64,000 nt of DNA, taken from contig NZ_KE150486.1 of assembly GCF_000411555.1 (NCBI RefSeq), forward strand, positions 310,001-374,000, written 5' to 3'. Of this stretch, positions 1 to 8,108 are shown piece by piece. The stretch comes from Atopobium sp. oral taxon 199 str. F0494 (lineage in GTDB: Bacteria > Actinomycetota > Coriobacteriia > Coriobacteriales > Atopobiaceae). Both the position numbers and the translations under genes were made by a program. How positions within the stretch are numbered: the first letter of the stretch is position 1; each line of letters begins with the position of its first letter. The notes beneath the pieces were generated by a model that ran no database searches, was not told the origin of the DNA, and saw nothing but the letters and a program-made list of their open reading frames with translations.

Positions 1-83
1 GCGGTCAATCCGTCATGCACCTGCATTTCCACATTCTGGGAGGCCGGCCTCTTAACGCGACCTTTGGAGAAGAAGAGCTCTAG
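1..83 (+). CDS. HIT family (histidine triad) protein, C-terminal end only
   Basis: Only the last 26 codons are inside the window (reading from base 3, stop TAG at 81-83). They contain the histidine-triad signature HLHFH followed by ILGGRP, which is the nucleotide-binding and catalytic end of Hint/PKCI-type nucleotide hydrolases. In that family the middle His attacks the alpha phosphate of adenosine phosphoramidates. The rest of the gene lies to the left. The assignment rests on a very short but highly characteristic motif preceded by GQSV, as in the family. It is not obviously an operon with ackA, which begins 185 bases later. Confidence 0.85.
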   Translation, partial: GQSVMHLHFHILGGRPLNATFGEEEL

Positions 84-268
84 GGCGCAGAAGGACGTCT
101 AAGGCGTGGGGGAGAATCTGGGGTGTTTTTCGCTTCGCAGGTTTCGGATTGCTCGATGGTTGCGTCTAAACTAAAAAAGTTAAACGACCGCAAAGCGTTA
201 GGGGAGTATGATGTCTTGCGGTGAGTAAGTTGCGGGGGCGCGCTTTGCCCTTTGAGAAAAGGAGAGAC

Positions 269-1438
269 ATGAACGTACTGGTCATCAATGCCGGCAGCTC
301 GTCGCTCAAGTATCAGCTCTTGAACGTCGACACGCGCGAAGTGTATGCAAAGGGAAACTGCGAGCGTATCGGTATCGACGGCTCATTCGTGGGTCATGAA
401 GAAATGGGCGGCGAGAAGCAAAAGCTTGAAGTGGCGCTTCCTGACCACAAGACGGCTGTCAAGTACGTTTTTGACATCCTGAAAACTATTGACCAGCCCA
501 TTGACGGCATCGGTCACCGCGTTGTTCAGGGCGGCTGGTATTTTCCCAAGTCCGCTGTCATTACCGATGAAACGCTCGGGTGGGTTCGCGAGGTGGCGCC
601 TTTGGCTCCGCTTCACAACTATGCTGAGGCTGACGTTATTGAGATTTGCCGCGAGATGTTCCCTGAGGTGGGAAACGTTGTCGTCTGCGATACATCGTTT
701 CACTACAACATGCCCGAAAAAGCCTACACCTACGCGCTGCCGCGTGATGTGGTTGAGAAACTCCACATCCGTAAGTACGGCGCGCACGGTACTTCTCACC
801 GCTATATCTGGCGTGCGGTAGATCAGTTTACCGGTGGTCAGACGCATAAGCTGGTCAGCTGCCATCTTGGATCTGGCGCCTCGCTTTCCGCTATTGAGGA
901 TGGCAAGGATAAAGACACCACTATGGGGCTTACGCCTCTTGACGGCCTTATTATGGGCACGCGCTGTGGTACGCTTGATCCTGCGACAGTCTTCTATCTT
1001 TCGCGCGTCGGCGGCTATTCCATTGACGAGATCGATACGATGATGAACAAGCAGTCCGGCCTTCTGGCGCTTTCCGGTCACTCGGATTCGCGCGATATTG
1101 AGGACGGAGCGCATGCGGGCGATAAGAACTGTCAGCTGGCATTGGACATGTTCTACTATCGCACTTCTCAGCTCATTATGGAAATGGCTCAGTCCATGCA
1201 CGGCTTTGACACCATGGCGTTTTCCGCAGGCATTGGCGAGAACTCTTCTGAGATGCGCCTGGGTATCGCCCGAGAGCTCGCATGGATGGGCGTTAAGATT
1301 GACGAGGAGAAGAATAAGGTTCGCTCTGACGAGGTCCGCGACATCTCAGCTCCTGACTCCAAGATTCGCGTTCTTGTGGCGCCGACCAATGAGGAGTATA
1401 TGATTGCTCTGGACGTGCGGGAACTTTTGGGGAAGTAG
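269..1438 (+). CDS. ackA: acetate kinase
   Basis: Acetate kinase converts acetyl phosphate and ADP to acetate and ATP, the energy-yielding end of mixed-acid fermentation. The ATG at 269 gives 389 residues starting MNVLVINAGSSSLKYQ, the family N-terminal phosphate-binding strand. An upstream GTG at 221 would add 16 unaligned residues, while AAAGGAGAG sits just before 269. The AckA motifs are present: GHRVVQGG near residue 82, GAHGTSHRY near 170, HLGSGAS near 200 and SAGIGENS near 322. The partner phosphotransacetylase is not adjacent but lies 1.7 kb away on the other strand, unlike the common pta-ackA operon. The 3' end carries short duplications that repeat the stop codon. Confidence 0.97.
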   Translation: MNVLVINAGSSSLKYQLLNVDTREVYAKGNCERIGIDGSFVGHEEMGGEKQKLEVALPDHKTAVKYVFDILKTIDQPIDGIGHRVVQGGWYFPKSAVITDETLGWVREVAPLAPLHNYAEADVIEICREMFPEVGNVVVCDTSFHYNMPEKAYTYALPRDVVEKLHIRKYGAHGTSHRYIWRAVDQFTGGQTHKLVSCHLGSGASLSAIEDGKDKDTTMGLTPLDGLIMGTRCGTLDPATVFYLSRVGGYSIDEIDTMMNKQSGLLALSGHSDSRDIEDGAHAGDKNCQLALDMFYYRTSQLIMEMAQSMHGFDTMAFSAGIGENSSEMRLGIARELAWMGVKIDEEKNKVRSDEVRDISAPDSKIRVLVAPTNEEYMIALDVRELLGK

Positions 1439-1496
1439 CTCCTCTTTTTGGGGAAGTAGCGCTCTCTTTAGGAAAGTAGTATCTCTCAGTAGCGCC
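1424..1496 (+). repeat. degenerate tandem repeat carrying the ackA stop codon
   Basis: The last codons of ackA and the stop lie in a unit close to CTTTTGGGGAAGTAGC. It is repeated at once (CTTTTTGGGGAAGTAGC), then in decaying form (CTTTAGGAAAGTAG and CTCTCAGTAGC). Each copy brings its own TAG. The copies look like slippage or duplication products that preserve termination. The same arrangement is seen at other gene ends in this window. Confidence 0.75.
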
Positions 1497-1538
1497 TCTT
1501 ATACACACGAGAACGTCTGTAGACACAGCGTGTACACG

Positions 1539-1576
1539 AATACTCGGCAAGCCTTAGTGCATGCCGAGTATTTTTT
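1539..1576 (+). terminator. intrinsic terminator downstream of ackA
   Basis: A perfect 11-bp inverted repeat, AATACTCGGCA and TGCCGAGTATT, is separated by a 12-base loop and runs into a T tract. It lies about 100 bases after the ackA stop and before the TusA-like gene. It is a good Rho-independent terminator for ackA, although the stem has few G-C pairs at its base. Confidence 0.8.
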
Positions 1577-1698
1577 CGAGTGCCGTTTGCGCGGCGGCGG
1601 TTGCTATCGCTTATGCGAACACCTTCAACAAGTCCAAGGCTTAAAAGGCCTTAAGCCTCAAAAGTCTAAAGCCTACTTGATTTTGAAACGGAGCAATA

Positions 1699-1905
1699 AT
1701 GGATACTCTTGATGCACGCGGGCTGTCGTGCCCGGAACCGGTTGTTATGATAAGCCAGGCTATGGCCAGTAAAGCTGACAGTTATCGTATGATTGTCGAC
1801 GCGGTAGCCGCTCGCGAGAATGTAACCCGCTATGCACAAAGCCAGGACTATACGGTCAACGTTACTGAAGATAACGGTGAATGGACGCTGGATATTACCA
1901 AATAA
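1699..1905 (+). CDS. TusA/YedF-like sulfur carrier family protein
   Basis: A 68-residue protein of the TusA (SirA-like) family. These small alpha/beta proteins carry persulfide sulfur on a conserved Cys in tRNA thiolation, molybdopterin or selenium pathways. The diagnostic CPEP (CPxP) motif is at residues 11-14, after the usual LDARGLSCP strand. The ATG at 1699 follows GGAGCAATA. The next gene, 54 bases on, is a DUF3343 protein; these two families often sit together or are fused, as in selenium-metabolism YedF operons. No selD, selA or selenoprotein gene is visible here, so a general sulfur-relay role is at least as likely. Confidence 0.85.
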   Translation: MDTLDARGLSCPEPVVMISQAMASKADSYRMIVDAVAARENVTRYAQSQDYTVNVTEDNGEWTLDITK

Positions 1906-1958
1906 AACCCGGTGTTTAGTTTGTATAGCCAGCATTTACATGTTTTGAAAGGGAAGGC

Positions 1959-2213
1959 ATGACCTATCTCGTAACATTTTTTTCGCATTTTGGAGCTATG
2001 AGTTTTCGAAGGCTTTGTCGCGAGAAGAACGTCGAGGTGGAACTCATGCCTGTCCCTCGTTTTCTTTCGAGCAGCTGTGGCACGTGTGCGCGCTTTTCCG
2101 ATCTCAAGGGCCTTCGTATAGACGAATGGCCTGAAGAGGTCGAACGCGTAGTGCAGCTGACAGATGAGACGACCGGTTCGTTTGTTGAGCTGTATAAGGC
2201 GCACGGTTTGTAG
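1959..2213 (+). CDS. DUF3343 family protein
   Basis: An 84-residue protein matching the DUF3343 (putative Se/S carrier-like) family. It has an N-terminal strand TYLVTFFSHFGAM, a segment VELMPVPRFLSSSCGTC, and a C-terminal helix. The Cys pair in SSCGTC around residues 38-41 is the likely functional site. ATG at 1959 is preceded by AAAGGGAAGG. It follows the TusA-like gene and probably forms a two-gene transcript with it. The biochemical role of the family is not established. I infer a partner in persulfide or selenide handling from the pairing alone. Confidence 0.75.
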   Translation: MTYLVTFFSHFGAMSFRRLCREKNVEVELMPVPRFLSSSCGTCARFSDLKGLRIDEWPEEVERVVQLTDETTGSFVELYKAHGL

Positions 2214-2236
2214 GGCAAGGCGTGCAATCTGACTGA

Positions 2237-2294
2237 CAGTGCCAGATTGAATGAGCACCAGCTAGCAGCGCCAGATCGAACGAATGCCAGCTAG
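2237..2294. repeat. two 29-bp tandem copies beginning at the epimerase stop codon
   Basis: Copy one spans 2237-2265 and copy two 2266-2294; both end in CCAGCTAG on the plus strand. Read on the minus strand, each unit starts with TAGCTGG, so the first TAG is the stop codon of the aldose epimerase gene and the second is its duplicate. About a quarter of positions differ between copies, so the duplication is not recent. Confidence 0.75.
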
Positions 2295-3187
2295 AACAGC
2301 CGGATGGTAAAAGCGCGAGTAAACGTTTCGCCTGGCTCTAAGAGCGTCATGCCTCGTTTGTGTTCAAAGACATCGTCTTCATCGAGCGCTGTGGCAACGC
2401 CTGTCCAGGGCTCGATGGCTACGAAGGGACATCCCTGACCTGCGCTCCAAACGCCCAGATACTCAAAGCCCTCAAAAGTAAGTTCGACTCCATGTTCGCC
2501 GTGGGAGGCCCCGCAAGGAAGCAGCGCCACGCGATGGTCGGGCACGTCTTCCAGCGTGACGGTCAGCTCGCGCTCAAAGAGCTTCCAGGAAAGCGGCAGC
2601 GAGTCAGCGTTGCGTATCAGATGCTGCAAGCGGTCAAAATCGCAGAGACCTTCCGGCGTAATGGACGGTCCCACTGAAGTCCAAGGACGCGTAAAGGCAA
2701 GCTCGTAATCAGGGAGTTCGGAGTTATCGTTTCCGGGAACAGGAACGTTAAAAGCAGGATGTCCGCCGAGGGCGAACGGCAAAGTGACAGAGCCGGTGTT
2801 ACGCACCAGATAGCGCTGCGTGAGCACGCCATTCTCAATCGCAAACGTCATAGTAAGCGAAAAGTGATAGGGAAAGGCAGACCTTGTTTCTGCGGAATCA
2901 GTGAGCTCAAATGTAACGCACTCTGCGGTCTTCTCTACGATGCTGTGCTCGTACAAGCGAGCGATACCGTGTCGAGACAGCCGTACGGGACCAGATGCGG
3001 ACTCAGCGCGCCCATCGCGCAATACGCCAACGATAGGGAAGAGAATGGGAGCGCGCCTAGGCCACCATGCAGGGTCTCCCTGCCAGAGATATTCCGCGTC
3101 ATTCAGGCTGACGCTCATGAGCTGCGCTCCCAAAGAATCAATGGAAGCGCTCAGCACATCGTCAGAGATGGTGACAAGCTCACTCAC
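2291..3187 (-). CDS. aldose 1-epimerase family protein (GalM/LacX-like)
   Basis: A 298-residue protein of the galactose mutarotase-like superfamily. The beta-sandwich motifs are visible: WPRRAPILFPIVG near residue 42, SRHGIAR near 70 and a conserved GGHPAFN near 150. His residues in the last two regions are the expected acid/base pair. LacX-type members act on hexoses or hexose derivatives of unknown identity. The GTG start at 3187 overlaps the pta stop (GTGA), so translation is coupled to phosphotransacetylase. Why a mutarotase is coupled to Pta is unclear; both serve sugar catabolism. Confidence 0.85.
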   Translation of the reverse strand: MSELVTISDDVLSASIDSLGAQLMSVSLNDAEYLWQGDPAWWPRRAPILFPIVGVLRDGRAESASGPVRLSRHGIARLYEHSIVEKTAECVTFELTDSAETRSAFPYHFSLTMTFAIENGVLTQRYLVRNTGSVTLPFALGGHPAFNVPVPGNDNSELPDYELAFTRPWTSVGPSITPEGLCDFDRLQHLIRNADSLPLSWKLFERELTVTLEDVPDHRVALLPCGASHGEHGVELTFEGFEYLGVWSAGQGCPFVAIEPWTGVATALDEDDVFEHKRGMTLLEPGETFTRAFTIRLF

Positions 3188-4182
3188 TGCGCGCTCTTTT
3201 CGGCAGAAACAGCCATTTGCGCCTGGACGGCCGTAATGGCGACAACGCCTACAATGTCGTCGGCCGAGCAGCCGCGCGAAAGGTCGTTGACCGGGCGAGC
3301 GATGCCCTGGAGCAAAGGACCATAGGCCTCGGCGCCGCTGAAGCGCTGGACAAGCTTGTAGCCAATGTTTCCCGCCTCAAGCGTTGGGAAAACCAGAATG
3401 TTTGCGTGGCCGGCAACCATGGAATAAGGAGCTTTGAGCCGCGCCACTTCGGGAACGATTGCCGCGTCAAGCTGAAGGTCGCCGTCAAGTGCGAGATCAG
3501 GGTCTTTTTCATTGGCGAGCTTTGTTGCCTCCTGGACTTTCTCGGCAGTTTCGCCGCCGGCAGAGCCCATGGTGGAGTAGGAGAGCATAGCCACACGCGG
3601 GTCTTGACTCATGAACGCGCGCCAAGACTGCGCGGATGCTAGGGCAATTTCGGAAAGCTCATCGGCGTTAGGGTTAATGTTGAGGCCGCAGTCGGCAAAG
3701 AGGAGCGTGCCGTCTTCGCCAAACTGGGGCTTATCGGTGCTCATGATAAAGAAGGCGGAAACAAGCTTGGTGCCCGGAGCGGTCTTGATAATCTGAAGCG
3801 CCGGTCGGAGGGTGTCTGCGGTAGAGTGGCACGCGCCGGATACAAGTCCATCAGCGTCTCCCATCTTCACCATCATGGTGGCAAAATAGGTGTTGTTGTT
3901 CATGGTCTCGCGAGCCTGCTCAATGGTGACGCCTTTGCGGGCGCGGAGCTCAGCGAACTTTTGCGCATAGGCTTCATGGCGCTCATCGGTAGCGGGGCAA
4001 ATGACGGTTGCGCCGGGAACATCAATCTCATCAGGGTTGCCAAGAATCACGAGGTTTGCCAGATCTTCGGCAATGATGGTTTTGGCCGCCGCAATGGTGC
4101 GGGGGTCTTCGCCTTCAGGAAGCACGATAGTCTTTTTGTCTGCCTTAGCTGCCGTTTTCATCTGTTCAAGAAACTTGCCCAT
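3184..4182 (-). CDS. pta: phosphate acetyltransferase
   Basis: Phosphotransacetylase makes acetyl phosphate from acetyl-CoA and phosphate, feeding acetate kinase. ATG at 4182 gives 332 residues starting MGKFLEQMKTAAKADKK. A longer upstream frame to 4272 adds unaligned residues, and TAGGAG lies 7 bases before 4182. Family features include IVLPEGEDPR near residue 17, the GACHSTADTLRPALQI segment near 120, and the NILVFP and GYKLVQR strands near the C-terminus. The length is that of short, single-domain Pta enzymes without an N-terminal DRTGG regulatory region. It is cotranscribed with the epimerase through a 4-base overlap. Confidence 0.95.
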   Translation of the reverse strand: MGKFLEQMKTAAKADKKTIVLPEGEDPRTIAAAKTIIAEDLANLVILGNPDEIDVPGATVICPATDERHEAYAQKFAELRARKGVTIEQARETMNNNTYFATMMVKMGDADGLVSGACHSTADTLRPALQIIKTAPGTKLVSAFFIMSTDKPQFGEDGTLLFADCGLNINPNADELSEIALASAQSWRAFMSQDPRVAMLSYSTMGSAGGETAEKVQEATKLANEKDPDLALDGDLQLDAAIVPEVARLKAPYSMVAGHANILVFPTLEAGNIGYKLVQRFSGAEAYGPLLQGIARPVNDLSRGCSADDIVGVVAITAVQAQMAVSAEKSAQ

Positions 4183-4316
4183 GAAAAGAACTCCTATCAA
4201 AAAGGTAATTAACGCCATACAAACCTCATTATAGGAGTGCGTGATAAAATTGAGAGCGAGAAATACTGTCAACGGGAGGCGCTTCTCGCTAAAAGAATCG
4301 CTTCGTGGAGGTTTAC

Positions 4317-5519
4317 ATGGCTATTACGCACGGTCTTCCTGCCGGTTTCAATTCCGATGCCTACGACGTTATGGTGGTCGGCGCCGGATACGCCGGCTCT
4401 GTTGTGGCGCGACGCATGGCTGAGACTTGCAATTCCAAAGTCGCGATTATTGAGCGCCGCGGGCATATCGCCGGAAACGCGTACGACCGGATTGACGAGG
4501 CGGGCGTTTTGATCCACGAATACGGTCCGCACATTTACCACACGGTCAATGACCGCGTGCACGAGTTTCTCTCGCGCTTCACTGAGTGGACCGGCTACCA
4601 GCACAAAGTTCGTGCGAATATCCATGGTCAGCTTATGCCGGTGCCGTTCAACCACACCTCGCTCAAGCTTGCCTTTGGCGAAGAGCGTGGCGAGAAGCTC
4701 TACCAAAAGCTCGTATCCACCTTTGGCGAGAACGTCAAGGTGCCCATCATGGAATTGCGTGAGCAGAATGACTCCGAGCTGGAAGAGATTGCTGACTACG
4801 TGTATGAGAACGTCTTTCTGCATTACACCATGAAGCAGTGGGGGAAGACACCCGACCAGATAGACAAGTCCATTACCGGCCGCGTCCCTGTTTTTGTCGG
4901 CGATGATGACCGCTATTTTCCTACAGCGACGCATCAGGGCATGCCGGCCGAAGGGTATACCAAGCTCTTTGAGAATATGCTGGACCACGACCTGATTGAC
5001 GTCTTTCTCGATGTTGACGTGCGCGACATTATGGACGTCAGTGAATCAAGCGTGGTCGTTTGTGGAAAGCCGTATGTCGGAGAGGTCGTCTACACCGGCC
5101 CGCTCGATGAGCTCTTTGGGCTTGACCTTGGCGCGCTGCCGTACCGCACGCTTGACATGCAGTTTGAGACGCTCGACCAAGATCAGTTCCAGCCCGTTGG
5201 CACGGTGAACTATACCGTGAGCGAGGACTTCACCCGCATTACCGAATTCAAGAACATGACGGGCCAGGTTGTTCCCGGCAAGACTACCATCATGCGCGAG
5301 TACCCGCAGGCCTATGTGCCCGAGAGCGGTCAGACGCCCTACTATGCCATCCTTGAGCCCGAAAACCAGGAGCTGTATTGCAAGTACCGCGACCGTGTTG
5401 CGGGCGTGTTGAACTTCCACCCGGCGGGACGTTTGGCAGAGTATCGCTATTACGACATGGATGGTGTTGTCGCTTCTGCCCTTGAGCTTTCCGATGAACT
5501 CATTGCTAATCAATCATAG
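4317..5519 (+). CDS. glf: UDP-galactopyranose mutase
   Basis: A flavoenzyme that interconverts UDP-galactopyranose and UDP-galactofuranose, supplying Galf for surface glycans. ATG 4317 gives 400 residues and has GGAGG five bases upstream; a GTG at 4305 is less likely. The N-terminal FAD-binding fold reads VMVVGAGYAGSVVARRMAE near residue 18, followed by IIERRGHIAGNAYD. Further on are EYGPHIYHT, a family signature, and a C-terminal RYYDMD block typical of Glf. The next gene is a family 2 glycosyltransferase, a plausible user or neighbour in glycan synthesis. The upstream region holds GTGATAAAAT and one GCGAGAAG octamer. Confidence 0.95.
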   Translation: MAITHGLPAGFNSDAYDVMVVGAGYAGSVVARRMAETCNSKVAIIERRGHIAGNAYDRIDEAGVLIHEYGPHIYHTVNDRVHEFLSRFTEWTGYQHKVRANIHGQLMPVPFNHTSLKLAFGEERGEKLYQKLVSTFGENVKVPIMELREQNDSELEEIADYVYENVFLHYTMKQWGKTPDQIDKSITGRVPVFVGDDDRYFPTATHQGMPAEGYTKLFENMLDHDLIDVFLDVDVRDIMDVSESSVVVCGKPYVGEVVYTGPLDELFGLDLGALPYRTLDMQFETLDQDQFQPVGTVNYTVSEDFTRITEFKNMTGQVVPGKTTIMREYPQAYVPESGQTPYYAILEPENQELYCKYRDRVAGVLNFHPAGRLAEYRYYDMDGVVASALELSDELIANQS

Positions 5520-5529
5520 ATTTGCCAAT

Positions 5530-5565
5530 GTAGTGGGTGTGGTCTTTTTGGGCCACACTCACTAC
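5530..5565 (+). terminator. hairpin downstream of glf, possible weak terminator
   Basis: An inverted repeat, GTAGTGGGTGTGG against CCACACTCACTAC, encloses a T-rich loop. There is no clear T tract after the stem, so it may stabilise the glf 3' end or pause transcription rather than terminate strongly. It separates glf from the glycosyltransferase gene. Confidence 0.5.
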
Positions 5566-5621
5566 TTACCGGTTAGCAATGTGTGTAGCGATAAAATCTG
5601 TCCTAAAGGAGCGTTCTTTTC

Positions 5622-6671
5622 ATGAAAAAGACCATTACGTTTGGTATACCGTGTTACAACTCCGCCGAGTACATGGACCACTGCATCGAGTCAATCCTTG
5701 AGGGGTCGGAATATGCCGATGACGTTCAGATTGTTATCGTTGACGATGGCTCGATGAAGGACAATACGCCCGCCAAGGCCGATGAGTGGGCGGTGCGTTA
5801 CCCGAATATCATCAAGGCGGTTCATCAGGAGAACGGTGGCCATGGTATTGCCGTTATGAAGGCGGTCGCCTACGCTGATGGAGTCTATTTCAAAAACATC
5901 GACTCTGACGATTGGGTGGACGGTGAGGCTCTCAAGGTCTTTTTGAACAAGCTCCGCGAATTTGTCGACGCTCCATCGCGTTCGGGCGAGAAGCCCGTTG
6001 ACCTGGTGCTTTCTAATTACGTGTACGAGCACGTTGAGGACAACACGCAAAATTTTGTGGATTATCGCGATGCCGTTCCAACCGGCCGTGTTATCGGCTG
6101 GGATGACATAGGACACTTCAAACTATCGCAGTATCTGTTGATGCATGCTCTGACATATCGCGTTGACGTGCTGCGGTCGGCCGGCATTGAGATGCCGCCA
6201 CATACTTTCTACGTTGACAATGTGTACGCGTACGTGCCCTTTCCCAAGGTCGAGACCATCTACTATGTGGATGTTGACCTGTATCGCTATTTTATCGGCC
6301 GAGATGATCAGTCGGTCAATGAGAAAGTTCTGACCGGTCGCGTGGATCATTACTGGCGCGTATCTCGGGTGATGATGCACGCCTATCACATCTACGACGA
6401 CGTGAAGTCGCCCCGTTTGCGCACGTATATGATGAGCTATTTCACCATTATCATGGCTATCTGCTCCGTATTTTCAAAGATGTCCGATCGCGACGACGCC
6501 ATGGATCAGCTTGAGAAGCTGTGGGACGAATTGCGCGCGTATGATGGGCGGATGTATCGCCACGCCCGCCATGGACTCGTGGGGACAGCGTGTAATCTGC
6601 CGGGGCGTATCGGCCGTTTTGTGACGCTCGGTGGCTATCACATTGCGCAGAAGGTCGTGAAGTTTAATTAA
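5622..6671 (+). CDS. family 2 glycosyltransferase
   Basis: A 349-residue GT-A fold glycosyltransferase of family 2. The N-terminus reads KTITFGIPCYNSAEYMDHCIESIL, the nucleotide-binding start of the fold, followed by IVIVDDGSMKDNT. The metal-binding aspartates are in NIDSDDWVDG near residue 90. The C-terminal 130 residues contain a hydrophobic stretch around SYFTIIMAICSVF and could mediate membrane contact. The acceptor cannot be told from sequence. Its position after glf suggests a role in a Galf-containing or teichoic-type surface polymer, but this is inference. ATG 5622 follows AAAGGAG. Confidence 0.9.
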   Translation: MKKTITFGIPCYNSAEYMDHCIESILEGSEYADDVQIVIVDDGSMKDNTPAKADEWAVRYPNIIKAVHQENGGHGIAVMKAVAYADGVYFKNIDSDDWVDGEALKVFLNKLREFVDAPSRSGEKPVDLVLSNYVYEHVEDNTQNFVDYRDAVPTGRVIGWDDIGHFKLSQYLLMHALTYRVDVLRSAGIEMPPHTFYVDNVYAYVPFPKVETIYYVDVDLYRYFIGRDDQSVNEKVLTGRVDHYWRVSRVMMHAYHIYDDVKSPRLRTYMMSYFTIIMAICSVFSKMSDRDDAMDQLEKLWDELRAYDGRMYRHARHGLVGTACNLPGRIGRFVTLGGYHIAQKVVKFN

Positions 6672-6675
6672 GCCT

Positions 6676-7335
6676 TTAAGCTGAGCCTTCGAGTGCATGT
6701 TCGAGATAGTCGTGGTTGCCGGTAAACTTCACTAGTTCGCGGGCGAGAAGTGCTACGGGAAGGCCGACGACGTTTTCGTAGTCTCCGCTGATGGCCTGCA
6801 CTAAAAAGCGTCCGCGTCCTTGGATACCATAGGCGCCTGCCTTATCTGACGATTCTCCGGACGCTACGTACGCCGTAATCTCATCTTCTGAAAGCTCATA
6901 GAAGGTTACCTTAGTAGTCTGCACAAACGCGACGGCGATGACAGACGGCGAGCCGTCAGGTGAGGGCGACGCAAAGGCTTTAAAGCGCCGCAGGGCTACA
7001 CCGGTGGAAACAAAGTGCGTCTTGCCGGAAAGCATCCGCAGCATACGCTTTGCGTCTTCGGCGTCATGCGGCTTGCCAAAAACCGTTTCGTTTTCGGTCC
7101 ATACGATAGTGTCAGCAGCAATGACAATCTCGTTGTTCTTCTCGGCAGCGTGAGAATTGTTCATCAGGTGTCGGCAGACTGCCACGGCCTTTTCCTGCGC
7201 AAGACGCTTGACCAGGGCGAGGGGAGCTTCGCCGGATTTGCGAGATTCGTCAATATCGGCAGGCATGACCTGGGGCGTGATGCCCAGCGATTCGATGAGT
7301 TCAAGGCGTCGGGGAGACTGCGATGCGAGAATCAT
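6676..7335 (-). CDS. maf: Maf family nucleoside triphosphate pyrophosphatase
   Basis: Maf proteins hydrolyse non-canonical or selected canonical NTPs and are linked to septum formation and cell-cycle arrest. The ATG at 7335 (219 residues) begins MILASQSPRRLELIESLG, the family signature; AAAGGA lies just upstream, inside the frame that extends to 7359. The PADIDES motif near residue 31, AADTIVW near 84 and the KAGAYGIQGRG motif near 170 are all present. It ends 4 bases from the glycosyltransferase stop on the opposite strand, so the two genes converge tightly with no visible terminator between them. Confidence 0.93.
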   Translation of the reverse strand: MILASQSPRRLELIESLGITPQVMPADIDESRKSGEAPLALVKRLAQEKAVAVCRHLMNNSHAAEKNNEIVIAADTIVWTENETVFGKPHDAEDAKRMLRMLSGKTHFVSTGVALRRFKAFASPSPDGSPSVIAVAFVQTTKVTFYELSEDEITAYVASGESSDKAGAYGIQGRGRFLVQAISGDYENVVGLPVALLARELVKFTGNHDYLEHALEGSA

Positions 7336-7366
7336 GGCATTCCTTTGATATTTTGGCATTTAAGAC

Positions 7367-7395
7367 AATAAAAGAGAGCCGCCGAAGCGACTCTC
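7367..7395 (-). terminator. intrinsic terminator of the ferredoxin gene
   Basis: On the minus strand the sequence forms a stem from GAGAGTCGC and GCGGCTCTC, with one mismatch, around a TTCG loop, and is followed by TTTTATT. It lies 31 bases past the ferredoxin stop and before maf, so it should separate the two transcripts. Confidence 0.8.
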
Positions 7396-7425
7396 ACATA
7401 GTAACCGATTATCAGCTCTAGCTAG

Positions 7426-7611
7426 TTAGTCAAGCTCAATAGCGGTAACGGGGCAGCCGTCGCAAGCCTCCTGCGCGGCGTCTTCTGCAGCTTCGGGAAC
7501 CTCTTCCTCGATAGCGTGTGCCAGGCCGTCATCGCCGATAGCAAAGACCTCCGGGCAGGTGCCCTCGCAAAGACCGCAACCGATGCAATCTTCAGATACT
7601 GTTGCCTTCAT
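7426..7611 (-). CDS. 4Fe-4S ferredoxin
   Basis: A 61-residue acidic ferredoxin. The cluster ligands are in CIGCGLCEGTCP (Cys 9, 12, 15, 19) with a second CxxCP block, CDGCPVTAI, near the C-terminus. The spacing is that of small ferredoxins with one intact CxxCxxC set, and the second set looks reduced to two Cys, so one [4Fe-4S] cluster is most likely. ATG 7611 follows AGAGGA. It would serve as an electron carrier in anaerobic metabolism. It is monocistronic with its own terminator; no partner oxidoreductase is adjacent. Confidence 0.93.
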   Translation of the reverse strand: MKATVSEDCIGCGLCEGTCPEVFAIGDDGLAHAIEEEVPEAAEDAAQEACDGCPVTAIELD

Positions 7612-7905
7612 GGTACTATCCTCTCACTGATTCCCAAGCCCCTTACTCGGGAAATTGCTGACTCAAGTGTAACGTACATTGTCGCAAGGCAAATTACACT
7701 TGTACATAAAGTTTTTACACGTTTTTCTCGTCCAGCGCAATGCCTTTCATATGCGTGTTTACCTGCGTATAAGTTTGCTTAGGCTAACCTTTTGGCATGG
7801 GACTAGGTGCGGCTTTGGTACGGCTCCTGCTGCGGCATCAGGTGTGGACCCGAGTACGGCTTCAAGCGCAGCTCCCGCCGTGGCTTTTGGTGCATCTTCG
7901 ACCAG

Positions 7906-8030
7906 ATTCCAAAAAAGTGCCACAGTTGTGATAAAAATACTTCACAACTCATGGCATTTTTAGGGGATTTATCACAACTGATGCCTTTTTTAGGAGTTTT
8001 CATATCACAACTCACGCACTTTTTTGGAAT
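7906..8030. repeat. array of four ~27-bp units with consensus starting ATCACAACT
   Basis: This sits in a gene-free stretch between the ferredoxin and alkD-type genes (7612-8108). Three direct units start at 7941, 7971 and 8004, each close to ATCACAACT-SATGSC-TTTTTTRGG; a fourth lies inverted at 7906-7932. The outer two units match as a 15-bp perfect inverted repeat (ATTCCAAAAAAGTGC and its complement) plus the ATCACAACT box. Periods are 30 and 33 bases. There are no unique spacers, so it is not a CRISPR array. It could be an operator cluster, a small mobile palindromic element or a structured RNA. The rest of the gap shows nothing I recognise. Confidence 0.7.
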
Positions 8031-8108
8031 CGCACCGAAAGCGCTCTCGCGGAAAGAAAAAGAGACAGGAAGAGGCGAGCCGGGAAGACGCAAGGCGAGG
8101 TGAGGGGA

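Noticed and set aside
383..1201. Long minus-strand open frame inside ackA
   Set aside because: A shadow of the acetate kinase gene; codon structure and homology belong to the plus strand.
1699..2213. Selenium-metabolism operon
   Set aside because: Only the carrier-type pair is present, with no selenophosphate synthase or selenoprotein gene in the window.
7906..8030. Possible small CRISPR array
   Set aside because: Units follow one another without unique spacers, one unit is inverted and there are no cas genes in the window.
7803..8103. Overlapping open frames on both strands (about 96-98 codons)
   Set aside because: They arise from the repeat array at 7906-8030; the peptides are low-complexity repeats with no start signal or family resemblance.
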